NCBI GenBank assembly: GCA_030640255.1
Contig: DAOWJS010000074.1
Location: 1-21,195, forward strand
From: Dehalococcoidales bacterium
GTDB lineage: Bacteria > Chloroflexota > Dehalococcoidia > Dehalococcoidales > GCA-2688105
Direction of reading: 5' to 3'
Length of the DNA: 21,195 bases
Shown here: one piece after another, positions 1-7,363 of the stretch
How the letters are laid out: each line of letters starts with the position of its first letter
Numbering within the stretch: the first letter of the stretch is position 1
Made by a program: the position numbers and the translations under genes
Notes under the pieces: generated by a model
Told to the model about the DNA's origin: nothing
The model's database searches: none
Seen by the model: only the letters and a program-made list of their open reading frames with translations

Positions 1-1305
1 GATAGATTTTTACCGGATAAGGCTATTGACCTCATTTATGAGGCCGCCAGCAAATTGCGTATTGATACTGAGAGTGCCCCACCGGAGGTCAAATCGTTGG
101 AACAGCGCCTTAAACAGTTGGCCAACGAGGAGGAAGCTGTCTCGCAGCGGCAGGATTATGAACGCGCCACTCAACTCAAGAGTGAAAGGTTACGTCTGGA
201 GGAAGATTATAACCGGGCGAAGAGTGGCTGGCTTAAGCGTGAGAAAATTGATAGCGTGGTGGATGAGGAGGATATTGCCCAGCTAATCTCCAAGTGGACG
301 GGAATCCCGGTAACCCAGATGCTGGAGGGAGAAACAGAGAAGCTGCTTCATATGGAAGACCGGATTCACGATAGGCTGGTAAATCAGGAAGAGGCGGTTA
401 CCGCCATTTGTGAAGCTATCAGGAGGAGTCGAGCCGGACTTAAAGACCCCGGGCGGCCTATTGGCAGCTTTATCTTCTCGGGTCCCACTGGTGTGGGTAA
501 GACCGAGCTGGCTCGCACCCTGGCGCAGTTCTTGTTTGATGATGAGAACGCCATGGTGCGTCTGGATATGTCAGAGTATCAGGAGAAGCACACGGTATCG
601 CGCCTGATTGGGGCGCCACCGGGCTATGTTGGTTATGAGGAGGGGGGACAGCTTACCGAGGCAGTGCGTCGGCGTCCCTACCGGGTAATCCTGCTCGACG
701 AGATTGAGAAGGCGCACCCAGAGGTATTTAATAGCCTGCTGCAGCTTCTTGATGACGGGCGGTTAACCGATGGTCACGGGAGGACGGTAGATTTTAAGAA
801 TACGGTGGTTATTATGACCAGTAATGTTGGCGTTGAACTTATCCGGCGCGAGGCAAGTATCGGTTTTGCCGCCCGAAAGGATGAAGCCAAAGCTCGGCAG
901 CAGAGCTATGAGAGCATGAAGGAAAAGGTGCTGGGTGAGATGAAGAAGGTCTTCCGTCCCGAATTTCTTAATCGGTTGGATGAGATTATCGTCTTCCACG
1001 AGCTAACTGAGGAGCAACTCAGAAGCATTGTCGATTTGATGGTAAAGGACTTGCAAAACCGTCTGGCGGAACGTAAACTGGGGCTGGAATTGACCAAGAA
1101 GGTGAAAGTATGGCTAGCCAAGGAAGGCTATGACCCGCTGTATGGGGCACGACCGCTGAGGCGGGCTATAGAGCGTTACGTGGAAAATCCGGTATCAACC
1201 AAGATATTGCGCGGAGAGTTTAATCAGGGTGACACCATTATAGTTGACCTTGTCGACAATGCCTTAACCTTTACGGCAAGGGAGGCGGCGAAAGCCGCCG
1301 CATGA
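1..1305 (+). CDS. clpC: ATP-dependent Clp protease ATP-binding subunit ClpC, C-terminal part (5' truncated by window)
   Basis: The frame is open from base 1, so the gene begins outside the window; 434 residues are visible. ClpC is an AAA+ unfoldase that threads substrates into the ClpP peptidase in the cytoplasm. In fragment numbering: the end of the first AAA domain (RFLPDKAIDL), a UVR-type coiled segment around residues 40-75 (RQDYERATQLKSERLRLEE) that points to ClpC rather than ClpB, then the second AAA domain with Walker A GPTGVGKT (161-168), pore loop GYVG (208-211), Walker B VILLDEIE (229-236), the RPEFLNRLDE arginine-finger region (~319-328) and sensor 2 GARPLRR (382-388). The C-terminus is the usual ClpB D2-small domain followed by an Ala-rich tail. 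The stop codon TGA overlaps an ATG at 1302. ClpB is the alternative, but the short UVR linker in place of a long middle domain argues against it. Confidence 0.93.
   Translation, partial: DRFLPDKAIDLIYEAASKLRIDTESAPPEVKSLEQRLKQLANEEEAVSQRQDYERATQLKSERLRLEEDYNRAKSGWLKREKIDSVVDEEDIAQLISKWTGIPVTQMLEGETEKLLHMEDRIHDRLVNQEEAVTAICEAIRRSRAGLKDPGRPIGSFIFSGPTGVGKTELARTLAQFLFDDENAMVRLDMSEYQEKHTVSRLIGAPPGYVGYEEGGQLTEAVRRRPYRVILLDEIEKAHPEVFNSLLQLLDDGRLTDGHGRTVDFKNTVVIMTSNVGVELIRREASIGFAARKDEAKARQQSYESMKEKVLGEMKKVFRPEFLNRLDEIIVFHELTEEQLRSIVDLMVKDLQNRLAERKLGLELTKKVKVWLAKEGYDPLYGARPLRRAIERYVENPVSTKILRGEFNQGDTIIVDLVDNALTFTAREAAKAAA
1284..1299 (+). other. Perfect GC hairpin with GAAA tetraloop at the 3' end of clpC
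   Basis: GGCGGC (1284-1289), GAAA (1290-1293), GCCGCC (1294-1299) form a perfect 6-bp stem capped by a GNRA-type loop, three bases before the clpC stop codon. No T-run follows, so it is not an ordinary intrinsic terminator. It also encodes the Ala-rich tail, so it may simply follow from the codons used. Confidence 0.4.
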
Positions 1306-1363
1306 GTGTCCAAGCCAATCATAAATCTTTGGAGCTTGATTTATTTCTACTTGGAGGGCGGAT

Positions 1364-1990
1364 ATTACCGGTAAGCGGACTAAACTGAAGAGGGGTCTGG
1401 GGAGGTGGGAATACCACCTTGGTATCCTGGGTCTAATCCTGACCATAGGGATAGCAGTAGCGGTTATCTTCTATTGGGAGAATGTCCGGGAGTTTCAGCA
1501 GTATGGCTATTTGGGAGCCTTTCTTATTAGTGTTTTTGGTGGCGCTACCATCCTGGCTCCGATACCAATGACACCGGTAGTATTTGCCTTAGGCACGGTT
1601 GCCAAACCGGCGTTTGCCCCTTACCTTGGTCCGGTGTTTATTGGAGCTGCTGCCGGTCTCGGTGAAACTATAGGCGGTTTGAGCATCTATATGACTGGTT
1701 ATGGTGGTGGGACGGCTATAACTGGCGTAAATTACGGTAAAATTCAGGCGGTCTATTTACATCTGGTGAAGTGGATGGAGCGGAGGGGCTCACTAGTTCT
1801 ATTTATCCTTTCGGCAGTACTCAATCCATTCTTCTATCCGGCGGCTATAGCTGCCGGGGCACTCCGATTCGGTATACGGAGGTATTTTCTGATTTGTTGG
1901 GCGGGTAAGACGATTAAGGGAATAAGCGTGGCTGCGGCTGGTTACTGGGGGCTGGGAGCTATACTCAGAGCGTTGGGCGTACCCATTTAG
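1364..1990 (+). CDS. DedA/VTT (SNARE-associated) family integral membrane protein, likely non-canonical start
   Basis: Membrane protein of the DedA/VTT type. Members of this family are linked to lipid-carrier flipping and membrane homeostasis; the substrate here is unknown. Evidence is the glycine-rich re-entrant segment with GLGETIGGLSIY, a second hydrophobic hairpin (LVLFILSAVLNPFFYPAAIA) and the terminal FGIRRYFLICWAGKTIKG segment typical of the fold. The first ordinary start in frame is TTG at 1511, but the frame is open back to 1340 and encodes a clear extra membrane helix (LGILGLILTIGIAVAVIFYW) preceded by basic residues, so the gene almost certainly begins earlier. No ATG, GTG or TTG exists upstream in frame. 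GGAGGG at 1353-1358 lies 5 nt before an ATT at 1364, which is my chosen start (208 residues). A frameshift from the ATG at 1302 is the alternative. It converges on the cyclophilin gene, leaving 10 bp. Confidence 0.72.
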   Translation: MTGKRTKLKRGLGRWEYHLGILGLILTIGIAVAVIFYWENVREFQQYGYLGAFLISVFGGATILAPIPMTPVVFALGTVAKPAFAPYLGPVFIGAAAGLGETIGGLSIYMTGYGGGTAITGVNYGKIQAVYLHLVKWMERRGSLVLFILSAVLNPFFYPAAIAAGALRFGIRRYFLICWAGKTIKGISVAAAGYWGLGAILRALGVPI

Positions 1991-2000
1991 CCCAGAGCGT

Positions 2001-2564
2001 TTACTTTTCCTCGATAACTATCCGCTTTATGACGCTACCATTCTCAAGTTTTTCCAGGACATCCATCCCCTCTATTAGCTGACCAAATACCGAGTGTTTG
2101 CCATCAAGGTGGTGCTGGGGTGCGTAGGTAATGAAGAACTGGCAGCCATTGGTATCAGGACCGGCATTAGCCATTGATAAAGCCCCGGCTATGTGAGTGT
2201 GCTCGGTGAATTCATCAGCAAAGAAATAACCAGGATTACCGGTTCCGGTTCCAGTAGGGTTTCCTCCTTGAGCCATAAAGTTTGGTATTACCCGATGGAA
2301 TGTAGTGCCGTGGTAAAAACCTTCGCCGGCGAGGAAGACGAAGTTGTTGACTGTTATGGGAACATCACTGGCGAATAGCTCCAGCACTAAATTCCCCTTC
2401 TCGGTTTCAATGGTGGCAGTGTACTGCTTACTGGTATCAATCGTCATTGGCGGTGGTGCTGAGTAAGTTTTCGGCTTTGGGGCTCCACCAGCACATGCTG
2501 TTGACAGGATTATAGCCCCAGTAACAATGATACCGATTATTCGGGGTAGAGCGCTAAGTTTCAT
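2001..2564 (-). CDS. Cyclophilin-type peptidyl-prolyl cis-trans isomerase lipoprotein
   Basis: 187-residue secreted prolyl isomerase expected to be anchored on the outer face of the membrane, where it would speed folding of exported proteins. The N-terminus is a lipoprotein signal: basic start, hydrophobic core and lipobox LSTAC with the lipidated Cys at 24, followed by a Gly/Pro/Ser-rich linker. The cyclophilin domain starts near residue 45 and shows the active-site block FHRVIPNFMAQGGNP (catalytic Arg, Phe and Gln) and the HLDGKHSVFGQ block. The Trp found in eukaryotic cyclophilin A is replaced by His there, as is common in bacteria. The ATG is preceded by AGGAAGG on the minus strand (2578-2572, 7 nt spacing), which fixes the start. 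The gene is monocistronic in this window. Confidence 0.93.
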   Translation of the reverse strand: MKLSALPRIIGIIVTGAIILSTACAGGAPKPKTYSAPPPMTIDTSKQYTATIETEKGNLVLELFASDVPITVNNFVFLAGEGFYHGTTFHRVIPNFMAQGGNPTGTGTGNPGYFFADEFTEHTHIAGALSMANAGPDTNGCQFFITYAPQHHLDGKHSVFGQLIEGMDVLEKLENGSVIKRIVIEEK

Positions 2565-2590
2565 AAATAAACCTTCCTAATTTTGGTTAT

Positions 2591-2620
2591 ATTATAAACC
2601 TATACGAGGGTGATGGACAA
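2591..2620 (-). promoter_or_regulatory. Candidate sigma-70 promoter for the cyclophilin lipoprotein gene
   Basis: On the minus strand, TTGTCC (2620-2615) and a perfect TATAAT (2596-2591) are separated by 18 nt. Transcription would start near 2585, giving a leader of about 20 nt that holds the AGGAAGG ribosome site. Confidence 0.55.
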
Positions 2621-2663
2621 CCGCTATTAAAAGCGGCTGTTTAGCAGCCTATCCTCCATTAGT

Positions 2664-2736
2664 CATTGCGAGGAGCCAAGCGACGAAGCAATCCCCATCA
2701 ACACCCCACCGAGATTGCTTCACTTCGTTCGCAATG
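2664..2736. repeat. Imperfect inverted repeat of the CATTGCGA...GAAGCAATC type
   Basis: The left arm begins CATTGCGAGGAGCCAAGCG and ends GAAGCAATC (2664-2693). The right arm begins GATTGCTTC and ends TCGCAATG (2713-2736). The outer 8 nt and inner 9 nt of the two arms are complementary. From memory, this type of sequence recurs in many environmental bacterial genomes as a dispersed palindromic repeat; its mobility is not established by this window. No transposase is nearby. Confidence 0.75.
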
Positions 2737-2836
2737 ACAGGGGAGAGACGCAATGACAGGGGAGAGACGCAATGACAGGGGAGAGATGCAATGACGGGGG
2801 AGAGATGCAATGACAGGGGAGAGACGCAATGACAGG
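2730..2836. repeat. Tandem array, 19-nt unit, five full copies plus a partial
   Basis: Unit CGCAATGACAGGGGAGAGA at 2730-2748, 2749-2767, 2768-2786, 2787-2805 and 2806-2824, then a 12-nt partial copy to 2836. Variants are C to T at unit position 1 (copies 4 and 5) and A to G at position 10 (copy 4). The first copy overlaps the right end of the preceding inverted repeat, so the array probably grew by slippage from that end. There are no spacers, so this is not CRISPR. Confidence 0.9.
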
Positions 2837-2881
2837 AAAAGGGAGGCTGACAATGATGGAGTGTCAATGATAGAGTGTCTA

Positions 2882-2950
2882 AGAGGGGCGAAGCCCCTCT
2901 CTAAAATCTCATCCCCCTCCCTTGTAAGGGAGGGGGATAAAGGGGGTAGG
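2882..2950. repeat. Two-hairpin dispersed element, copy 1
   Basis: First hairpin: AGAGGGGC (2882-2889), loop GAA, GCCCCTCT (2893-2900), 8 perfect pairs. Second: CCCCCTCCCTT (2913-2923), loop GT, AAGGGAGGGGG (2926-2936), 11 perfect pairs, followed by ATAAAGGGGGT. The same arrangement occurs at 19520-19591. No T-run follows either stem, so simple intrinsic termination is not obvious. Confidence 0.85.
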
Positions 2951-3049
2951 TTGCTAACGAATATCTGGGAGGGTGAGATAAATAGACGATCTCTGGTACT
3001 CTCCTTGCATCTCCTCTTATTTTCTGCTAGATTAAAACAGTGTATTGAT

Positions 3050-3125
3050 GGGGCTGTAGTTCAGTTGGGAGAACGTTTGACTGGCAGTCAAAAGGTCAGG
3101 GGTTCGAGTCCCCTCAGCTCCACCA
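3050..3125 (+). tRNA. tRNA-Ala (anticodon GGC), CCA encoded
   Basis: A 76-nt cloverleaf. The acceptor stem GGGGCTG pairs with CAGCTCC and contains the G3:U70 wobble that is the identity element for alanyl-tRNA synthetase. The anticodon stem TTTGA/TCAAA encloses loop CTGGCAG with anticodon GGC at 3083-3085. The T arm contains GGTTCGAGTCC. Discriminator A and a genomically encoded CCA end the gene at 3125. It reads codons GCC/GCU and lies 72 nt upstream of leuS on the same strand. Confidence 0.97.
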
Positions 3126-3152
3126 TAACTATGGCAATAGTGCTCTTCGCTG

Positions 3153-3181
3153 TTGACATTTTAGGGCGGAGGGCTTTTATT
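3153..3181 (+). promoter_or_regulatory. Candidate promoter in front of leuS
   Basis: A perfect TTGACA (3153-3158) is followed after 17 nt by TTTATT (3176-3181), a 4/6 match to the -10 box. Transcription would start about 10 nt before the leuS ATG, giving a very short leader. I see no T-box: no specifier-like stem or conserved T-box sequence fits in the 72 nt available. Confidence 0.4.
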
Positions 3182-3197
3182 TAAATAGGGAAGCTAA

Positions 3198-5657
3198 ATG
3201 GTTGCTAGATATAACCCTCAGGAAATAGAGAATAAGTGGCAGCAGAAATGGGCCGAGGACAGGCTGTATGAGGTCAGTGAGGATGACCCCCGACCCAAAT
3301 GGTATGCCCTGACCATGTTCCCCTATACCTCGGGCGACCTCCATATCGGGCACTGGTATGCCATGGCTCCGTCTGATGTTCGGGCTCGGTTTAAGCGGAT
3401 GCAGGGCTATAATGTGTTTCACCCTATGGGGTTTGACGCCTTTGGGTTGCCGGCTGAGAATGCCGCTATCAGCCGGGGTATTCACCCTTTTACCTGGACG
3501 ACGCAGAATATAGACAATATGCGTCGCCAGCTTAAGAGTATCGGTGCCATCTATGACTGGAACCGGGAGGTGATTACCTGCCTGCCCGAGTATTATAAGT
3601 GGACGCAGTGGTTCTTTTTGAAGCTGTATGAGGCTGGTCTGGCTTATCGGGGCAAGGCCCCGGTTAACTGGTGCCCCCGCTGCCAGACAGTGCTGGCTAA
3701 TGAGCAGGTGGTGACGGGAGGCTTCTGTGAGCGCTGTGGAGCCTCGGTTAGCCGGCGAGATTTGGAGCAGTGGTTCTTTCGCATCACTAAATATGCTGAT
3801 GAGCTTATGCAGCATGATGGTATTGACTGGCCGGAGCGGATAAAGCTCATGCAGCGGAACTGGGTGGGTAAGAGCCAGGGTGCTGATATTTCCTTTGCTC
3901 TTAACTATCCAGGAGTGGAGGAAAAAGAGATTCGGGTATTTACCACCCGTCCTGACACTATTTTTGGCGTTACCTTTATGGTTCTGGCTCCAGAGCACCC
4001 GCTGGTAGCCAGGCTGACCTCGCCGGAGAGACGGGCTGAGGTTGAGGACTACATTGCCCGGTCGCAACAGGAGACTGAGATTGAGAGGCTATCAGCGGAG
4101 AAGGAAAAGGACGGGGTGTTTATCGGGGCTTATGTGGTAAACCGACTGAGTGGCGAGTCGGTGCCTATCTGGATTGCTGATTATGTGTTAATGGGCTATG
4201 GCACCGGGGCGGTAATGGGGGTGCCGGCTCACGATGAGCGTGATTTTGCTTTTGCCCAGAAGTATAACCTGCCCATAAAGGTGGTGATAGCGCCACCGGG
4301 GTGGCAGGGGGGAGAGCTGGAGGAGGCGTATACCGAGCCGGGCACCATGGTTAACTCGGAGCAGTTTAATGGACTCCCCAGCCAGCCGGGCATAGAGGCG
4401 GTTTCTGATTTCCTGGCGGAGAAGGGCTACGGAGGGCGAGCCACTACCTATAGACTTCGCGATTGGCTTATCTCCCGACAGCGCTACTGGGGAGCACCGA
4501 TACCCATAATTTACTGCCCTAACTGTGGCATTGTTCCGGTTCCTGAGGAGGACCTGCCAGTATTACTACCTGAGGATGCCGAGTTCAGACCTACCGGTGA
4601 ATCCCCCCTGAAGTACTGTGAGCAGTTTGTCAATACTACCTGTCCGCGGTGTTCCGCCCCGGCTAAGCGGGAGACGGACACTATGGATACCTTTATGTGC
4701 TCCTCGTGGTATTTTTTGCGCTATACCAGCCCCCATTGTGATACTGCTCCCTTTGATGCCGACAAGGTGAAATATTGGTTACCAGTAGACATTTATACTG
4801 GTGGTGCTGAGCATGCCGTGATGCATCTTTTCTATACCCGCTTCTTTATTAAGGCGCTGCGGGATATGGGTCTGGTTGACTTTGGTGAGCCATTTACCCG
4901 CCTGTTTAATCAGGGGGTTATTGTTGTGGAACGACAGAAGATGAGCAAATCGCGGGGCAATGTGATTACTCCCGATGAGTATGTTTCCGAGCTGGGGGCT
5001 GATGCCGTTCGTGCCTACCTTATGTTTATTGCCCCCTGGGAGCAGGGTGGCGAGTGGGATGACAGCGGCATTAGCGGTATAAGCCGGTGGCTTAACCGGG
5101 TATGGAAGCTGGTGCTGGGGGGATATGGTCAGGGTGGAGGAGTTAGCCCTGATGTCAGGCAGAAAGCAGAGCGGGAACTATCCCGTATCACTCACCAGAC
5201 TACCAGAAAGGTTACCGCTGACCTGGAAGGGCTGAGATTTAATACTATGATAGCGGCACTTATGGAGTTCACCAACTACCTGATGAAGGTAAAAGAAATA
5301 GGGGCTGTCGCTGATTCAGACTGGAGAAAGCCTGTAGATACTCTGCTCCTGCTTGTGGCGCCAACCGCTCCCCATCTCGCCGAGGAGCTGTGGCAGAGAA
5401 CAGGACATAACTATAGCATTCATAATCAGAGCTGGCCCGAGTGGGATGAGGAGCTGGCTAAGGATGAGGAGATTACCCTGGTGATTCAGGTCAATGGCAA
5501 ATTGCGTGACCGGATTACGGTGTTGGCGTCTATCACTGAGGCTGAAGCCAGGCAGCTGGCTCTGGAATCGCCACGGGTCAAGGCTTACCTTGAGGGCAAA
5601 GAGATTATTAGAATAATATATGTTCCGGGTAGGCTGATAAATTTTGTGGTGCATTAA
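3198..5657 (+). CDS. leuS: Leucyl-tRNA synthetase
   Basis: Cytoplasmic class I synthetase that charges tRNA-Leu with leucine; 819 residues, normal for the bacterial type. The catalytic Rossmann fold carries HIGH at 49-52 and KMSKS at 581-585 (ERQKMSKSRGN). A zinc-ribbon pair (CPRC ... CERC) follows around residues 160-180. The CP1 editing domain shows the threonine-rich TTRPDTIFGV and the GTGAVMGVPAHDERD block with the Asp needed for hydrolysing mischarged tRNA. A second Cys set (CPNC ... CPRC) sits near 440-500. The C-terminus has the anticodon-binding helices and a compact terminal domain containing VIQVNGKLRDRI. The ATG is preceded by AGGGAAG. It lies 12 nt ahead of proC and the two are probably co-transcribed. 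Confidence 0.97.
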   Translation: MVARYNPQEIENKWQQKWAEDRLYEVSEDDPRPKWYALTMFPYTSGDLHIGHWYAMAPSDVRARFKRMQGYNVFHPMGFDAFGLPAENAAISRGIHPFTWTTQNIDNMRRQLKSIGAIYDWNREVITCLPEYYKWTQWFFLKLYEAGLAYRGKAPVNWCPRCQTVLANEQVVTGGFCERCGASVSRRDLEQWFFRITKYADELMQHDGIDWPERIKLMQRNWVGKSQGADISFALNYPGVEEKEIRVFTTRPDTIFGVTFMVLAPEHPLVARLTSPERRAEVEDYIARSQQETEIERLSAEKEKDGVFIGAYVVNRLSGESVPIWIADYVLMGYGTGAVMGVPAHDERDFAFAQKYNLPIKVVIAPPGWQGGELEEAYTEPGTMVNSEQFNGLPSQPGIEAVSDFLAEKGYGGRATTYRLRDWLISRQRYWGAPIPIIYCPNCGIVPVPEEDLPVLLPEDAEFRPTGESPLKYCEQFVNTTCPRCSAPAKRETDTMDTFMCSSWYFLRYTSPHCDTAPFDADKVKYWLPVDIYTGGAEHAVMHLFYTRFFIKALRDMGLVDFGEPFTRLFNQGVIVVERQKMSKSRGNVITPDEYVSELGADAVRAYLMFIAPWEQGGEWDDSGISGISRWLNRVWKLVLGGYGQGGGVSPDVRQKAERELSRITHQTTRKVTADLEGLRFNTMIAALMEFTNYLMKVKEIGAVADSDWRKPVDTLLLLVAPTAPHLAEELWQRTGHNYSIHNQSWPEWDEELAKDEEITLVIQVNGKLRDRITVLASITEAEARQLALESPRVKAYLEGKEIIRIIYVPGRLINFVVH

Positions 5658-5669
5658 GGGTGAGATAAG

Positions 5670-6476
5670 ATGAAGATAGCCTTTATTGGTGGCGGGAATA
5701 TGGGGGAGGCGATGCTATCGGCTATTCTGGACAAGGGGCTGAGCCCGTCGCAGGCTATCTCAGTTAGTGATATAGACGAGGCTCGCCGACAGCATCTTGA
5801 GCAGAAATACGGCGTGGCGGTGATGAGTGATAATCGTCAGGCAATAACCAGGGGTGATGTAGTGGTTCTGGCTATCAAACCCCAGAATCTAGTTGAAGTA
5901 ATGGCTGAGCTTAGCGGTCAGCTTAACCCGGCTCAACTATTGTTATCTATCATTGCCGGGGCAAGAATCAATACTTTGTGTCTGGGGCTAAGCCACGGTT
6001 CTGTAGTTCGGGCTATGCCTAATACACCAGCCCAGATTGGTGAGGGAGTAACGGCGTGGACAGCTACCCCTGAGGTAACCGAGACGCAGAAGGGCTGGGC
6101 AAGCTCTATCCTGGGGGCTATGGGCAAGGAGATTTATATGGATGACGAGAAGTATATGGATATGGTTACCGCGGTGAGTGGTAGTGGTCCGGCTTATATT
6201 TTTCTTATGGTGGAGGCGCTGGTTGATGCCGCAGTGGATATTGGTCTCCCCCGGGATGTGGCACAGGAGCTGGTGCTGGAGACATTGCTGGGCTCGGGTC
6301 GCTTTATCCAGAGGTCGGGCAAGCCGCCGGCGGAACTGCGAAGGATGGTTACCTCCCCCGGTGGCACCACTGCCGAGGCTCTGCTCCAGTTGGAGAAGGG
6401 GGGATTCTCCGACCTAATCAGGCAGGCGGTAAGCGCCGCCTATAATAAAGCTAGAGGGTTGGGGGGTAGGGGGTAA
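5670..6476 (+). CDS. proC: Pyrroline-5-carboxylate reductase
   Basis: Catalyses the last step of proline synthesis, reducing pyrroline-5-carboxylate with NAD(P)H in the cytoplasm; 268 residues, the usual family length. The N-terminal Rossmann fold begins MKIAFIGGGNMGEAM. The substrate-side helical domain shows RAMPNTPAQIGEG (~residues 113-125), VSGSGPAYIF (~168-177) and the signature MVTSPGGTTAEAL (~229-241). It sits 12 nt after leuS, and its TAA shares one base with the ATG of the YggT gene. proC-yggT adjacency is widespread in bacteria and supports both calls. Confidence 0.96.
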   Translation: MKIAFIGGGNMGEAMLSAILDKGLSPSQAISVSDIDEARRQHLEQKYGVAVMSDNRQAITRGDVVVLAIKPQNLVEVMAELSGQLNPAQLLLSIIAGARINTLCLGLSHGSVVRAMPNTPAQIGEGVTAWTATPEVTETQKGWASSILGAMGKEIYMDDEKYMDMVTAVSGSGPAYIFLMVEALVDAAVDIGLPRDVAQELVLETLLGSGRFIQRSGKPPAELRRMVTSPGGTTAEALLQLEKGGFSDLIRQAVSAAYNKARGLGGRG

Positions 6477-6718
6477 TGGCATTTTTATTTAACTTTATCG
6501 AGCTTCTGTGTGATGTGCTTACTTTTGCTATTATCTTCAGGGTTATCCTGTTCTGGTTTTCGCCGAGACCAACCAATCGTCTGGCTATTGTTCTGTTTCA
6601 AATCACCGAGCCATTGCTGAGACCACTGCGCCGTATTATCCCCAGGGTGGGGATGCTGGATTTTACCCCTCTGGCAGCCATCATACTACTTCAACTTATT
6701 AGCCGCCTGTTGCCCTGA
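6476..6718 (+). CDS. YggT family membrane protein
   Basis: 80-residue membrane protein with one hydrophobic segment near residues 8-28 (FIELLCDVLTFAIIFRVILF), the family block TEPLLRPLRRIIPRVGMLDFTPLAAII and a second hydrophobic segment at the C-terminus. The biochemical role of the family is not settled; members usually lie beside proC or cell-division genes and have been linked to ion homeostasis. The ATG overlaps the proC stop (TAATG), implying translational coupling. Single-module YggT proteins of this size are common in bacteria outside the proteobacteria. Confidence 0.88.
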   Translation: MAFLFNFIELLCDVLTFAIIFRVILFWFSPRPTNRLAIVLFQITEPLLRPLRRIIPRVGMLDFTPLAAIILLQLISRLLP

Positions 6719-6800
6719 TGATTGCCTGCTTACTACCTTAGTGTGCCTGATTTGTTTACTATAATCTTGAAATAACCCATAAAATTCAGTATGTTCAGTC

Positions 6801-6829
6801 TTGACAAAATATACAATATATATTATAAT
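6801..6829 (+). promoter_or_regulatory. Perfect-consensus sigma-70 promoter with embedded AT palindrome
   Basis: TTGACA (6801-6806), exactly 17 nt, then TATAAT (6824-6829): a full consensus match, 40 nt before the regulator gene. The spacer contains the palindrome AATATATATT (6815-6824), flanked symmetrically by TA-N and N-TA, which abuts the -10 box and is a plausible operator. A promoter this strong normally needs repression, which fits control by the regulator it serves. Confidence 0.8.
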
Positions 6830-6868
6830 TTAAGAAATAGTTAAAATTGGTTCTCTAGGAGGTGCAGC

Positions 6869-7363
6869 GTGGACGAGGAGCAAGGGCAGTTTGAAAAAAG
6901 GAGTTTCGTAGAAGAGATGGGTCTCTTCTTCGAGCAGTCTGGCATGCCCCGAATGGCGGGACGCGTTCTGGCCTGGCTTCTGCTCTCTGACCCCCCACAG
7001 CAGTCCTTAGATGAACTGGCGGAAGCCCTCATGGCCAGCAAGGGTTCAATCAGTACCACGACCCGTCTCCTCATCCAGATTGGCCTGATTGAGCGTATCA
7101 GCCTGCCCGGCGTGCGGCACAACTACTTCCGTACCAGGCCCAGAGCTTTTCAGCATTCGCTAAAGCAAGGCGTAGAGAGGGTTGCAATTCTTCGGAAGCT
7201 CGCCGAACGCGGGCTGGAGCTGCTGGAGGGCAAAGCTCCTCTGACTCGGCAGGGATTGGAGGAGATGCGCGACATGTATGCCTTTTTTGAGCGGGAATTC
7301 CCGCTCTTGCTGGAACGCTGGGAGCAAGAACAGGAGGAACGTCGTTCGCAATTCGTGCAATAA
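6869..7363 (+). CDS. GbsR/MarR-like winged-helix transcriptional regulator
   Basis: 164-residue DNA-binding protein. Residues ~25-90 form a winged helix-turn-helix: SLDELAEALMASKGSISTTT is the helix-turn-helix and LIQIGLIERISLPGVRHNYF the wing. The N-terminus (FVEEMGLFFEQSGMPRMAGRVLAWLL) matches the GbsR-type layout, in which the protein starts with a helix leading into MPRxAGR. The C-terminal helices, rich in Glu and Arg, should form the dimer interface. The start is GTG at 6869 with AGGAGGT at 6857-6863, 5 nt away. It is first in a putative operon with a MacAB-like exporter, so it probably represses that operon from the promoter just upstream. The ligand is unknown. Confidence 0.85.
   Translation: MDEEQGQFEKRSFVEEMGLFFEQSGMPRMAGRVLAWLLLSDPPQQSLDELAEALMASKGSISTTTRLLIQIGLIERISLPGVRHNYFRTRPRAFQHSLKQGVERVAILRKLAERGLELLEGKAPLTRQGLEEMRDMYAFFEREFPLLLERWEQEQEERRSQFVQ

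Larger units (their letters stand above)
2565..3049. other. Gene-free 485-nt stretch of stacked repeats between the cyclophilin gene and tRNA-Ala
   Basis: I see no credible gene here. The longest open frames are low-complexity translations of repeats (for example runs of SPVIA on the minus strand). In order it holds the minus-strand promoter, a long imperfect inverted repeat (2664-2736), a 19-nt tandem array (2730-2836), and a two-hairpin element (2882-2950). About 100 nt of unique sequence before the tRNA should contain its promoter; I could not pick one with confidence. Confidence 0.8.

Noticed and set aside
2621..2636. CCGCT-ATTAAA-AGCGG stem as an intrinsic terminator
   Set aside because: Only five pairs and no T-run after it; it also lies upstream of the cyclophilin promoter, where no gene ends.
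2730..2836. Possible CRISPR array
   Set aside because: The 19-nt units abut with no unique spacers, and no cas gene is present in the window.
2649..2867. Minus-strand open frame with SPVIA/CHCVSPLS repeats
   Set aside because: It is the translation of the 19-nt tandem array and the inverted repeat; it has no protein character apart from the DNA repeat.
2810..3184. Plus-strand open frame of 124 codons
   Set aside because: It reads through the two-hairpin element and the whole tRNA-Ala gene, so it is not a real coding region.
3126..3197. T-box or leader regulation of leuS
   Set aside because: Only 72 nt separate tRNA-Ala from leuS and no T-box sequence or terminator/antiterminator pair is visible.
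3177..4067. Long (296-codon) minus-strand frame opposite leuS
   Set aside because: It is antisense to a conserved part of leuS, has no recognisable family and arises from the codon pattern of the real gene.
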